Of a stretch of 64,000 nt of DNA, positions 1-11,400 are shown piece after piece. A program made the position numbers and the translations under genes. Origin of the DNA: Epichloe hybrida (lineage: Eukaryota; Ascomycota; Sordariomycetes; Hypocreales; Clavicipitaceae); the NCBI GenBank assembly GCA_019022495.1, contig JAFEKR010000006.1:2170001-2234000 (forward strand). Reading direction: 5' to 3'. Every line of letters starts with the position of its first letter. Within the stretch, counting starts at the first letter, position 1. A model generated the notes under the pieces. It made no database searches and was not told the origin of the DNA. It saw nothing but the letters and a program-made list of their open reading frames with translations.

Positions 1-1535
1 GATGGTCGTTCCACTAAGCTTTTCGAGGCCCTCGCCGCCCTGTGAAAAACCATTGTTAGCATAGTAATACGTGTTTGACAGGGAGAGCATCAACTTACAT
101 AGCTGATCAGAGGGGAAACCTCGATACCGCCATCGCCGACAACAGTGGCTCCAGCCGCGGCGGCCCATCGCCGACCCTGTGACATGATATCACTCTTGCT
201 GGTGTCAGGATCATCTTGGCCCTTGCCGGGGGCATTCTTCAAGGGGGAGAACTCGTCCTCGCGACGGACCTCCATGCACGCGAACTTGTCCAGAGACAGC
301 ATGGGGAAGACATCAAAGACAAACTGCTCGAGCTTAATGCCGTTTGGTGATGCAGGCTTGACCGTCTCACCCGTTTTGGTATCGGCAAAGGGTATCTTCT
401 TTCTGGCAACGTGGTGTGGCAACTTGTGCGCCCACTGCGGGATAGATTCCAAGAATCGGAACGAGTAGTAGTGGTTGACAATATTGGCAGCACGGAACTT
501 GAGGAGTCCAGGATGCTTGGGGTCCTCAGCCTCGGCCGTGGCCTGGTCAATCTCAGAGTACTCGACAACGTCTGGCTTGCCGTTCTTGGAAATAATCAAA
601 CCGACCGACTCGGTAGCATCGCGCTTTCGAACGACCTTGGTGGCAATGTCTACATTCAGAGACGAAGAAAACCCGACAAAGACGGGGTCGGCAACCTTGA
701 CCAGGCAATTGTCAACGCAGTAAGCATGAATGTGCTCAATGCCTCGCTTGCGCATGTCGTCGAGGACTCCTGATACGACCAAGGCTTGGTAGATACCACC
801 ATTGCCATCGGGGGCAACGGCGACCTTGCCCTTGCTCTCGAGCAAAATCTTGCCTTGATCGGAGATGCAGGGAAGGACGCCCTGCTCGAAGATCTTGATG
901 TTGGCCTTGTCCAAGCCAAAGTAGTTGTTCTCCTCGAAAAACTGCTCGGTAGGCCGACGAGTTGGGCCACTGGTCATGATGTACCAAGGCACAACCACAG
1001 ACAAATCGGCGCCGACCTTCTTAGCAGCCAGTTCCTGAATCTTGCGGATTCGCTGGGCCTGGGTCTGGAATAAGCTCTTGTGAGAGGGCAAGCCAATGTC
1101 GTAGCAGCCCTTCGGGGCGGAACTACCCAGACGGGTACCCTGGCCGCCAGCCATGAGGACAACAGCAACCTTGTTGTTGCCGATGAGATCTAGGCCGGAC
1201 CCATACCACTTTTTGATATCATCTGCGCTCGAGTCGAGGATACTGGCCTGAGCGGATTCGGGGAGGGGCTCAAGGGTATCAGGGCTGTCTGACTTGGTTT
1301 CGCCCAAAGCTCGTTTGGTAATTTCATTGATGTAAGCGGGGTTGAAGCCGGAGAGTTGGTCGTACAAAGCTGCCTTGTCTTGGGAGTTGAGGGAATCGTA
1401 AAAGTTGAGTACGTGTTCTTGGCCAGCTTCGGTGTACTTGGCCTTGAGGTCAGCCAAGGCCTCTGCAGATGGTTCTGAGGGCTTGCCATCCTTGCTCTTG
1501 GAACCGACGTGCAAGACTTCCTTGACCTTGTCCAT
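1..1535 (-). CDS. UAP1: UDP-N-acetylglucosamine pyrophosphorylase (3' end outside window)
   Basis: Makes UDP-GlcNAc from UTP and GlcNAc-1-phosphate in the cytosol, the precursor for chitin, N-glycans and GPI anchors. The nucleotidyltransferase loop [11 protein letters not shown] lies near residues 127-137, followed by the substrate-binding segment [17 protein letters not shown]. Exon 1 runs 1535-99. A 59-bp intron (98-40; GTAAGT donor, GCTAAC branch site, TTTCACAG acceptor) joins in frame to exon 2 (39-1), which continues the family C-terminus as [12 protein letters not shown] and leaves the window. I chose the ATG at 1535 (MDKVKEVL) because it gives the usual length of about 480-500 aa. The in-frame ATG at 1631 would add 32 unconserved residues. 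Family call is firm; the start is less so. Confidence 0.93.
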
Positions 1536-3033
1536 TGTGACCGGTTCAGTGGGCTCGCTTCTGACAGAAGTGCGGGATGGTAAGACGGAAACGGCTGCGA
1601 ATTGCCCGATGACTGGCAACAAGTTCGACAAGGCCGTGAATGCGATGGGTGAGCACCGAGTGACGGGATCGAGGAGGGGTAGGCAGGCATGGAGGGGTAC
1701 CTAGAAAGCAATGGAGTGCAACTCATTCATCAGGTCACCACCACCTCTCTCTTTCCACTCGCCGCCATTCATGTCAGTCATGGGTACGGTTGGTTGGTGG
1801 GGGGCGCCACTCAAGTCGCTGTGGAGAATAAAGGCCACAGACCCATGAATAATGACCGCCGCTAATGCATCCTGAGGCACGACATATTGATGTGTTTTTT
1901 TTTTTTGTTACGGCAAGCTTGGTTGCTGTGAGAGAAGAGTATAGAGGACGACCAACTTGGGGAATGCCCAACGCGTGGGGATTGGGATGAGGAAATTCGA
2001 CTCCAATGCATGCTGCGCCGTGGCTGTTGCGGTAATAATTAAGGTTACCGACTTGTTGGAAGCATAAAGAAAAGTAAAAATGATATTATGGGGCAAGTTG
2101 ATGGGCAGGGTGGTTGATGGACAAGGCGGCCCACCTGAAGTAACACACTGTATGCATTGTGAGATTGTGAGGGCACTGAGGGGTCATGCATGCTCAAAAG
2201 TGACATCTCTACAACGGAGTACCTCATTTACTCCGCACCGCCAACTGTATTATCAACAATCCGCATTAATCGAGTTGATGAGTCCAGCCGAACCGACATC
2301 ATCTCCCAGTCTCCCTGCCTTTCCGCATGCGCACAGCTTCGCTGGCTTCGCTGGCTTCGCTAGTCGCCAACTCTATTTTCGCCAAGGACGACCTTGTGTT
2401 CTTTAGTTCATACCGCATCCTCTTAGCCGACTGCCTAGTCGAAGCTAGGTGAACTTATGTAATCTATGTAATATCTGGGAAACATCCATCAATCATTCAT
2501 CCAGCGGACAGCAACGGCCTCGTCAACAAGCCTCGATGACGCCAACCCCATCCCCTTGGCAGTGATGATAAAAGGGAGCAAGCTGGTCAACTAATAGGTG
2601 CCTTGCTTGTGCCCGAACATGTTGCGTCTCCTACCTGCTTTTCAACGGCAGTTGCACGGCACGAATATGACCCATCAGATCTTCTCTGATCGAATACGGG
2701 GTGCCCTTTCAACTTGTCGCCCCGTTTCCGAGGTTGGTCCGACATGACTCGCCATCATTTTCTTGACAATAAGGAATCAATATTCATTAAGGTCGAGACT
2801 GATCTCGTATATCGTGTTCGACAGGAGAGCTAGTCAACTAGCCGCCTTGTCGAGTTCTAGTGGTGCTTCTCCATAAATGTAACCCAAAAACTCCGGTGAG
2901 TCCCATCTCAAATGCAGTGAGTGAAGCTTCAAACCCCCAATTCTATTTCTTCTTTTATGAATTTCCGCACATATCATCCCGTCATCACATCTTCTTTTTT
3001 GAAGCCCAAAAAAAATTGAAACAACATCCCGCT
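1536..3033. other. Intergenic: UAP1 promoter side and IMPDH 3' side
   Basis: No convincing gene. It holds the upstream region of UAP1 and the downstream region of IMP dehydrogenase. Visible details are three 9-bp copies of CTTCGCTGG around 2338-2364 and one-mismatch copies of the TACTCCGTA word near 2214-2236. The ORFs here are short and show no family resemblance. Confidence 0.6.
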
Positions 3034-4960
3034 TTAAGCATAAAGCTTCTTCTCATACGTCTCCATGTTGACGTTGCCCTCAAGTTGAGCACTGGCGGTT
3101 CGAAGCTCGAAGCGCACAAGACCGCTGGCAGCGCCCTCGTGGAGCTCAGTCAAGCTTTTCATACCACAGTCCTGCATCGAGTGCTTGAGGCCAGCAGCCA
3201 GGTAGGGCACAAACTTGTTGATGGAACTGGAACATGATTAGCAAGCCACACAACCTCATAGCAAAACCAAAGCTTGTGTTGGAGACTCGTGAGTGAGCAC
3301 TAACCCTCTGTGAGCAACGGAGCCCGAAACACCCTGAGCAACAAGAACGCTGTCGCCTTCAGAAAAGTATCGAGCAGTACCAGCGTTGCTCTTCTGACTG
3401 TCCTTGCCACCACCGCCAGCCTTCTTGTCCTGCATGGCATCAATGCTGCCCATCCCACGGTAAGCCTTGACAAGCTTGCCCTCGCGAGAAACGAATGAAG
3501 TACCGGGAGACTCAGTGGTACCAGCCAAGAGACCCCCCATCATGACAGTGGAAGCACCGAGGGCGAGGCCCTTGACAATGTGGCCAACGTTCTGCACACC
3601 ACCATCGGCAATGCAAGGCACACCGAAGCGAGCGGCAAAGCTGCTGACAGAGTAGACCGAAGCAGCCTGGGGACGACCGACGGCCATGACCTCTTGGGTG
3701 ATGCAAGCAGAGCCACTGCCCATACCGATTCGGAGACCGTCAACACCGGCAGCAATGAGCGAGGCAGCCTGCTCGCGGGTAACTACATTGCCACCGATGA
3801 CGTCGAGGCCAGGGAACTCGTTCTTGATCCACTTGATCATATCGATCTGGTACATGCTGTTGCCCTGAGAACTGTCAAGGATGACAATATCCAGGCCAGC
3901 TTCGACAAGCTTCTTCAAGCGAAGCTTGTCTTCCGGACGAGTGCCGATGGCAGCAGCACAAATGAGCTGTTTGCTGTCGCCGACTTTGGAAGCCAAGGGG
4001 AAGTGCTGGTTCTTGGTCAAATCAGAGCGAGAAATCATGGAAACAAGGTTGAAATCCTTGTCCACAATGGGCAGCTTGCCCTTCTTGGACTTGGCGAGAA
4101 TCTTGTTGGCCTCGACGAGGGTAACGCCGTTGATGGCTGTAACAAGCTCGGTCACCATGACGTTGGCGACGGGAACGTCGGCGTCGTCCTCGAACTGAAG
4201 GTCTCGGTTGGTAACAATACCCAGCAGCTTCGAGCCAAGCTTGCCGTCCTCTGTTGGACAGTTTCTGTTAGCCAATTAACCTGCCAAGCAGACATTTGTG
4301 TCAAACAGGAAAGGATTGCGTAAGATTTGTGCATGTTCATAGTATTTCTTCTCTCCCCAAGACGAAAAGTCTTTACGGTGGAACGAAAGTTATAAAAGAA
4401 TTTGGTTGATAATCATGTAAATGCTGAGGGTTTCTTGTTGTCCAAGGTATCACCGAAGTGACAGAGATGAACTTACCAGTGACGGGGAAGCCACCAAAGC
4501 CCCATTTCTCCTTGAGAGCTTTGGCCTGACCAACCGTGGTATTGCGGTCAATGACGACAGGGTCAAGGATGAAGCCGTTTTCGTATCGCTTCACCATGCG
4601 AACCATGTCGGCCTGAGCCTCGGGAGAGCAGTTGTGGTGAATGACGCCCAAACCACCCTGAAGAGCCATGTGGATAGCCATCTCGTGCTCCGTCACAGTG
4701 TCCATGGGAGACGAAACGAAGGGTGTCTTGAGGGTGATGCGCTTGGTGACAGCAGAGTCCAGAGTGACTTGGGAGGCAGGGAAGCCAATGTAGCCAGGCA
4801 TGAGCAGGAAGTCATTGTAAGTAAGACCGCCGTGCTTGGCGGTGTCCATGAGCTCATGAATGTCGAGACCATCACGAGTCTCGTACTCGTTCAGGACCTC
4901 GAGGGCCGTGGTGTGGTCAAGCAGCACCTTGCCGGCGCCGAAGCCGGTGAGAGCAGCCAT
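3034..4960 (-). CDS. Inosine-5'-monophosphate dehydrogenase
   Basis: Oxidises IMP to XMP with NAD+, the rate-limiting step of GTP synthesis; the target of mycophenolic acid. Three exons: 4960-4477, 4250-3305, 3226-3034, giving 540 aa. Intron 1 (4476-4251, 226 bp, GTAAGT/AACAG) falls inside the first CBS domain (GGFPVT-EDGKLG); intron 2 (3304-3227, 78 bp) uses a GTTAGT donor and restores VAHRG-SINKF. The N-terminal barrel segment shows [11 protein letters not shown] and [11 protein letters not shown]. The CBS pair lies roughly at residues 130-240, the IMP/NAD site at LDSSQGNS, and the catalytic cysteine near residue 344 in [11 protein letters not shown]. The protein ends EKKLYA, like yeast Imd proteins. 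CCAAT boxes occur in the upstream region. Very secure family call. Confidence 0.97.
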
Positions 4961-5716
4961 TGCGAGAGAGATTTCGCAAAAAAAAAAAAAGAGACTCAGT
5001 CGGCGGGGGTGATGAGTGAGAAGAAGAGAAACAGAGAGTCGAGGTCGAGAACGAAGCGGCGAGTCCGGTCGGTGGAGAACTGGCGAAGGACTAGTCCGTA
5101 AGAGATCGACTTTGTTTGAGGTTGAAACGGCGCTTCTTCCCGCCTGCCTGCGCGATGGCTGGGAGCAGAACTTTTTTTTTTTTTTTTTTTTGAGCGGGGC
5201 CACTTCTCGCAACAGGATTGATTGATATTAATCCATTGGAACCCCCCCCCCCTCGGGACGGAGTTATTGCGGCCCAATGGAATGTCTCAAATTCTGCCGC
5301 CACTCCGACCAGTTTTCCCTCCCGTGAGACACGAAAACAAACAGGACCCTGAGGCTGTGCATTATTACCAAGCTAGGAAGGACGAAAAGGAACACTGTCT
5401 CTTGCGAGGATCTACAAAGGCTTCGAATGACTTTTTTTTTTTTTCTTTTTTTTTTTTTTCAATTCATGTACGGTACTGTATGAGAGCACATGGCATTGAA
5501 CGCAGCATTGGGAGCATCCCACGAAATGTCCACCGTTCCGATAAGAAGTTGCAACGTGTGCTTTGCATGGACGAGCAGACAATGCAATCATTCAAGTCAT
5601 GAGGGGAGCATTGGCCCATTGATGTCTTGAAGGGGGGTTGGCGGGGCATGCGTCTGCACGAGTCATTGTTCAGACATTTGTTCCAAGGACCCTGAGGCTG
5701 ACAACCCGCTTTCAAA

Positions 5717-5851
5717 GCTTTTCATATTAATCTAGTGAATTTACGATCAAGAATTTTTTCAAATTACCAAGTAATTCATTTGATTATACATTATTACCTT
5801 TCTTTAAAAATTGAAAAATATTATTAGATTTACTTGTAAATTTTAAGTTAC
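5717..5851. other. Sharply bounded AT-rich island
   Basis: Over 5721-5850 I count 23 G or C in 130 bases (about 18%), against roughly half in the flanks. The change is abrupt on both sides. No ORF or terminal repeat is seen. It could be a mitochondrial DNA fragment, a heavily mutated repeat relic, or a nucleosome-excluding promoter element. Confidence 0.7.
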
Positions 5852-6317
5852 CACAGCCACGGATCCGTACCATGCATGTCACTTATTATTATGAGTTACC
5901 CCTGCTCATACTCCCAGCCTCCCAGCCCCGGCCTCCGTGCCTCCGTGCCTCCGTACCCGTGTACAACGAGAATGGGCAAATGCATGTGTTCCCTAGCAAT
6001 TGGGGGAAGACGGTCCTGCCTACGGATTATCGTGCGTCCACAAGCCGGGCGGGCATGAGTCGATGGAAGGCAACGGGGTAAATTCGCAGGCATTGATTGA
6101 CAGTGCAGATTTTGCCAAGGGTCACGGAGCAATCCGAGGGAATCCGCACACACCGCTCCAATGCCGCCGTGGAAACTGCGTTTAGTCGTATTTATAATGT
6201 AGGGCGTCGCTCCGCACAGCAACAACAACGAAAGGCAACAAGTTCCTCGTCTTGGCCCAGCCTAACCAAGTCGCCTGATGAATGGGCTCATTCTGCCATT
6301 GTGGATCCAGGACTTGG

Positions 6318-6357
6318 GGATCTCGGGATCTCGGGATCTCGGGGGTTCGGGGGTTCG
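6318..6357. repeat. Short tandem repeat, GGATCTCG x3 then GGGGGTTCG x2
   Basis: Three perfect 8-bp units at 6318-6341 followed by two 9-bp units. It lies in the divergent spacer about 380 bp upstream of the HIG1 gene start. Confidence 0.85.
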
Positions 6358-6596
6358 GGTTCATTCGCCGGCAAGCATATCTCAATTGACGGCACGAGAC
6401 GCTGGACACGGAGCGAGTGAGTCTATGGAGTCGGAGACTGTGAGATCGACCATGCGGTCCGTCTTGTTTCCAACGCACAATGGGAATGGAAGCATGGAAG
6501 CATGGAAGCATTGCTCAGCGTCGGTGGTAATCTGTATGTACGGAGTACTCGGTAGTAAGTAGTCCGTAGGGTAGGGAGGGATTCGTCGCCAGAAAA

Positions 6597-6616
6597 TGTC
6601 TGTCTGTCTGTCTGTC
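6597..6616. repeat. (TGTC)5 microsatellite
   Basis: Five perfect tetranucleotide units, about 120 bp upstream of the HIG1-domain gene start, so probably in its promoter or 5' UTR. Confidence 0.9.
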
Positions 6617-6732
6617 TGGCTCCACTTTCGAGCTCGCCGACCCGCAGAAAACATCAACTACATCATACATCTCCCATCAACGCCATTTCACCCCTTCCCA
6701 TCATCCGCCATCCACCCATCCAACCACCCGCA

Positions 6733-7528
6733 ATGAAGGTCGTCAGCAAAGAAGAGGAACGAGCCCACTACAACCAGGTCCTCAAGGGCGGCCTCCTCGG
6801 CGGCTCGGCCAGTCTCGCCCTCGGCCTGGGCGGCGTGCTCGTCGCCGCGCGCCGCTACCCGGCCTTCCGCAGCCTGACGATCCCCTTCCGCGCCTTCCTC
6901 GTCACCTCGACGGCCACGTTTGGCGCCATCGTCACGGCCGAGCGCTACTCGACGGCCTTCCAGCGCCAGAACGACCCGGGCCACGGCTACAAGGATGCCT
7001 CGCAGCGGGCCATCGAGGTGGCGCGCGACAACGAGTCGGCGCGCCGCCGCCTCGCGGACTGGGGCCGCGAGAACAGGTACGGCATCGTCTTCGCCTCGTG
7101 GCTCGCCAGCATGGCCGTCGCGCTGGCCCTCGTCGGCCGCAGCCCCCTGAGCGCCTCCCAGAAGATTGTCCAGGCCCGGCTCTACGCCCAGGGCCTGACC
7201 CTCGCCGTTCTCATCGTCAGCGCCGCCTTCGAGGTCAGCGACGCCAAGAGGGGGAGCGGCCGCTGGGAAACCGTCATGGTGCTGGACCCCGACGACCCCG
7301 AGCACAAGCACTTGATCGAGAAGAAGATTCACAAGGAGGAGTATGAGGGCCAGGATCTGTGGAAGGGTATGCTTTTCCAAATACCACGTCCATCCATCGT
7401 CAAACACCCACGTTGAAAAAGAATTCTTACTGACTTGCAGGGGGGGGGGGAAACTAGACATGGTCGAGGCCGAGGAGCGCCGTCTGGCTGCCAAGAAGCA
7501 GAAGCAGCAGGTTGGTAGCAAGGCGTGA
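6733..7528 (+). CDS. HIG1-domain mitochondrial inner-membrane protein (Rcf2-like respiratory supercomplex factor)
   Basis: Predicted partner of the cytochrome bc1/cytochrome oxidase supercomplex in the inner mitochondrial membrane. Exon 1 is 6733-7366 and exon 2 is 7458-7528, giving 234 aa. It has two N-terminal hydrophobic segments (about residues 16-37 and 48-66). A C-terminal HIG1-type unit follows: hydrophobic FASWLASMAVALALVG, the QKIVQARLYAQ signature (QxxxRxRxxxQ-like) near 148-158, then a further membrane segment. The intron (7367-7457, GTATGC donor) must end at AACTAG (7457) to read LWK-DMVEAEERR. The more standard TTGCAG at 7440 is followed by ten Gs and reads out of frame. Third codon positions are almost all G or C, unlike most neighbours. 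Rcf2-like is an inference from the HIG1 motif and layout. Confidence 0.8.
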
Positions 7529-8412
7529 TTCCTCGCATACCAACACGGCTTGTCCGACGTTGAACGAATTCCACACAACTCAAATCTCGCAACTCTACTC
7601 CCTCCTTTTTCACACGCACACCTACACCAAGTCGAAGTCATGAGCCGTCCGTATCGGACGAGGAAAGAGCTGGCGTTGCGAGCCGAGCACGGGAGCAGGA
7701 TCCTCCAATCGCGAAACTTGGGAGCTTGGTTTTCTCAAGGGGCTGGCTTCCTTTCCTTCCAGTGGCAAGGCATAACGGGAAGAGTAAGGGTTGCTGCCAA
7801 AATGGCCACTTACTTGCATGTATAGCGTACATTATTCCTCTCTGGCGAATCAACTTTTTTTTTCCTCCCCTTTTCCACCAACGCGCACAATGTGGTGTCA
7901 GACCTGGACACAATTGACCTGGACCCAATTGCTTCGGGATTGGAAGTGCCATTCGGAGCAGTGCCTTACTGACTGGCGTCGTTCATCATCATGGTCCACC
8001 ACCACTCACTTGTAGCACATGTCAGGAGAGGAGGAGTTTTGGAAGAAATCATCGATAATTCCTTTTTTTTTTGTTCCACCACCATACGCAATAATTTTGT
8101 GCTCACTGTCCATCATGTTCGACAAATTCCTTAATATAATGGAAAAAGGAAGAAGAAGAAAAAGAATCGCTACGTGTCCCGCTGTCGCTTCCATGGTCCC
8201 CCCTCTCGGTTCCTCCGAGGTTAAGCCCCCAAGACTCGACAAGACAATGTCCACGAAATTCAAGTCCCATGTACAGCGACGGGCCATGAAAAGAAAATAA
8301 AAAGTCAGCTTCCGTTCCCTTCTCTTCCTTCTCAGACCACAAGCGCAAATCTCGGAAAGCCACCGAGACATCATGAATCCCATTCATATATATCCGCACC
8401 CCTGCCCGACCT
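7529..8412. other. Convergent 3' spacer
   Basis: It lies between the stop codons of the HIG1 gene (+) and the ABCC transporter (-), so it should hold both 3' UTRs. No coding feature is supported; T-runs occur near 7855 and 8062. Confidence 0.6.
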
Positions 8413-11400
8413 TCATTTTGACTTGCCTTGAATAACTTCCTGCAACTTGGCCTTCTCACCACTGTGCTCGCACATGTCTCGGAATATGCTGCCTTCCCTC
8501 TCCCATAGCTCGCGGGGACTGCCAAACTCGGCAACTGTGCCTTCGCTGAGCACAAGAATTCGGTCAAAGTCGGCAATTGTACTCAGTCTGTGCGCAATAA
8601 CAATCAAGGTGCTGTCGGTGAATTCCTCGCGAATGCTGCGCTGGATAAGAGCATCCGTCGCCATGTCCACGGCCGAAGTAGCTTCATCGAGAACCATGAC
8701 CTTGGGTCGTGAGATGATGGCTCGAGCAATACAGAGAAGCTGACGTTGGCCCTGTGATAGGTTGCCGCCGGACTCAGAGATGCTGCTAGACAAGTCGCGA
8801 AAGATGTTGGTATTCTTGGGGGCCATGGTAGATGCAGCAGCCGATGATGGCTCATTGGCGGGCGTCGCGGGCGCAGAGTCAACCAGGTGCACTCTGGAGA
8901 GACAATCTTTCAACTCCTCGTCACTGTAGTCCTCAAAAGGATCCAGATTCGTTCGAACAGTGCCGGAGAAGAGCACCGGGTCCTGCGGAATAATGGCAAG
9001 GCGGCTTCGCAAATCGTGAAGGCGTATCTTGGATATGTCGATGCCATCAATCACCACTTGGCCAGATCGAGCTTCAAGGAATCGAAACAAGGCCAACGTT
9101 AGCGACGACTTGCCCGCTCCAGTACGGCCAATGACGCCGATTCGCTCATTGTTCTTCACGTCAAACGAGATGGCTTTGAGAACGGGCGGAAGATCGTCCG
9201 AGTAGCCCACAACAAGATCCTTGACTTCCATGTTGCCAGTGGCCGGCCATGCTGCGGGAGGAATCTCGCCACCCAAGTCTTCTGTTTCGACCTCGGTGTA
9301 CTCGATGACTCGCTCAGCCGCATTCATGTCGAGTTCCAGAGAGGCGTAGCCTCGGGTAGCCATGAGCATGTTTCCAGAAAAGTCGAGCGCAAAGGATAGT
9401 GTGAAGCCCGCCAGTGCGGCGTCGACAAACGACGAGCCAACCACGATGATGCCAACCACGGTCGTGAAGGTGCTACCAATCAACGCCATGCGGAATCCCA
9501 GCCAGCGATTGAGGGCCCAGTTGTGTACCGAGATTGCGTCCCAGTCGTCGAGGATGTCGTGCATTCTGCCAATGTACACTTGGGTTTTCTGGAAAGCTCG
9601 CAGGGTTGACACGCCAGCCAAGGACGAATTGAAGAGCTCGAAGACGGGCGACTTGGCATTGCTCTCTAGCCGCTTCACGGGTCGCGCTCCGACGAGGAAT
9701 CGAATCGCCACCAAGGCACCCGCTGCAAACAAGACGAGTGCCAAGGGGATCATGAGGCGAGAGACCAGCAGAGCAGCCACACAAACTCCCAATAGGCCCA
9801 ATATACGCGAGAACATGAAGCCCATGTCCATGGTGATTTTGTTGTCGATGATGTCAAAGTCGGTAGTTAGCCTGTTGAGCACTCGGCCGACTGGCACAGT
9901 GTCCAACCAACGCAAACGGGTTCGCAAGATGGTGAAGAGTATTCTACGGAACAAAGTTCTCGCACCTTTGATGCTCATGATGAAAGACCAAACGAAGCGC
10001 ACAGTGCCTATGATGCCGCTGGCAGCTGCAATGGCAACGTAGATCCATAGATAGTAGGACAGGCTGCGCTCGGGTTGGCTCGACGTCGAGATGCGAGATG
10101 TGGCCGTGGCCGAGTGTAGAGTACTGTGCTGATAAGAGAGGCCGTAGGCCATGCCCATCTCGCGGGATGCATCGGCAGATGTATGTTCCGAGGCTCCTGT
10201 CCAAACACGAACCCACCAGTTACGCCCGAGATTTCCTGCTTCGAAGGCTATGAACAGTATTGCGCAGACGCCCCAGTAGAACCACCCACCACTGCTGCTG
10301 AGAAAGGTGCCGTATACACGGGCTTTGACCTTGCCCCTTTCACGCGCCTCGTCCTCGACAAACTTCTTGGCCGTCTTGGAGGGAACCTTTTGTAAAGTGT
10401 TTGCACCCTCTTCCAGGTCGTCCAACTCTTCAATGGTGGAGACGTCTTCGGAGTTGACAGCAGTCGCCGTGTCGTCCACGTGAATATCCTGCCGGCTTTG
10501 TTCGTGGCTCTTGATCAACTCGAGAGTGCCGTCTTCAGCCAAGTCCGACGTGAGACCGCAATACAAAACGGCACCTTCACCAAGCTCGACAAGGTACTTT
10601 GTAACGGGCTCAACCAGTGCAACGTGGTGAGTGACCAGTATTCTCGTTCTGCCCTTGCAAATGGAACCAGCAATGCACTTTTCGAAAATTTGGCGTCCCA
10701 CATGTGCGTCCACGGCACTGAAGATATCGTCCATGATGAGGATTTCTGCTCGCGAGTAGACAGCACGGGCAAGGGTGAGCCGCCATTTCTGACCACCACT
10801 GAGGTTGACGCCGTTGGCGCCGAGCTCAGTCTTGTCGCCGTCAGTCAAGATCTGAATGTCCTTCTTCAAAGCGCAGACGTCAAGAACCGCGTCATATCGA
10901 CTCTCAATAAAGGGCAATCCAAAAAGAATGTTGTCGCGAAGGGAAGCACTCTCAAGCCAGGGGCTCTGTCCGACATAGGCCACAGCACCGGGAAGAATCC
11001 AATCGCCGGGGTGTGCCTTTGCGTCATGACGATCGAGGGAGGGCACCGTTGGTGGTACGAATATCTTGCCCTCGATTAAATCCGACTCTCCGAGCAGGGC
11101 ATTCAGCAACAAACTCTTTCCGCTTCCGGTCTTTCCAGAAATCACAGACAGTTCACCAGCTGGGAATGAAAGGTTTATATTGTTCAGAATGAATCGCTCC
11201 TCTTCGGGAACCTCCTCGTCGACAGGCCAGGCAATTGTTGCATTGTCAAAGGCAACGTCGTGACCTTCTGTCAAAGTCTTTTTCATCTCTGGGCCCTTCA
11301 GGTACTTGTCTATACGCCTGACAGAGACCAGTGTATCGATACCGCCGGTGAGAAGTTCAGGAAGTACCGACAAGGACACTTCCAGGCTCTTGAAAATTCC

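Larger units (their letters stand above)
4961..6732. promoter_or_regulatory. Divergent spacer between IMPDH and the HIG1 gene
   Basis: The two flanking genes diverge, so both promoters must lie here. It contains long homopolymer tracts (A13 at 4978-4990, T20 at 5172-5191, a broken T-run at 5431-5459) next to the IMPDH start. It also holds an AT-rich island (5717-5851), short tandem repeats at 5935-5965, 6318-6357 and 6597-6616, and one TACGGAGTA word at 6539-6547. No gene is supported. Confidence 0.5.

Noticed and set aside
3580..4323. 247-codon plus-strand ORF inside IMP dehydrogenase
   Set aside because: Antisense shadow of the IMPDH exon; the sense frame is strongly conserved and the antisense product resembles nothing.
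5172..5459. Long T tracts as possible poly(A) tails of retroelements
   Set aside because: No target-site duplications, no reverse transcriptase fragments and no repeat body next to them; simple homopolymers near the IMPDH start.
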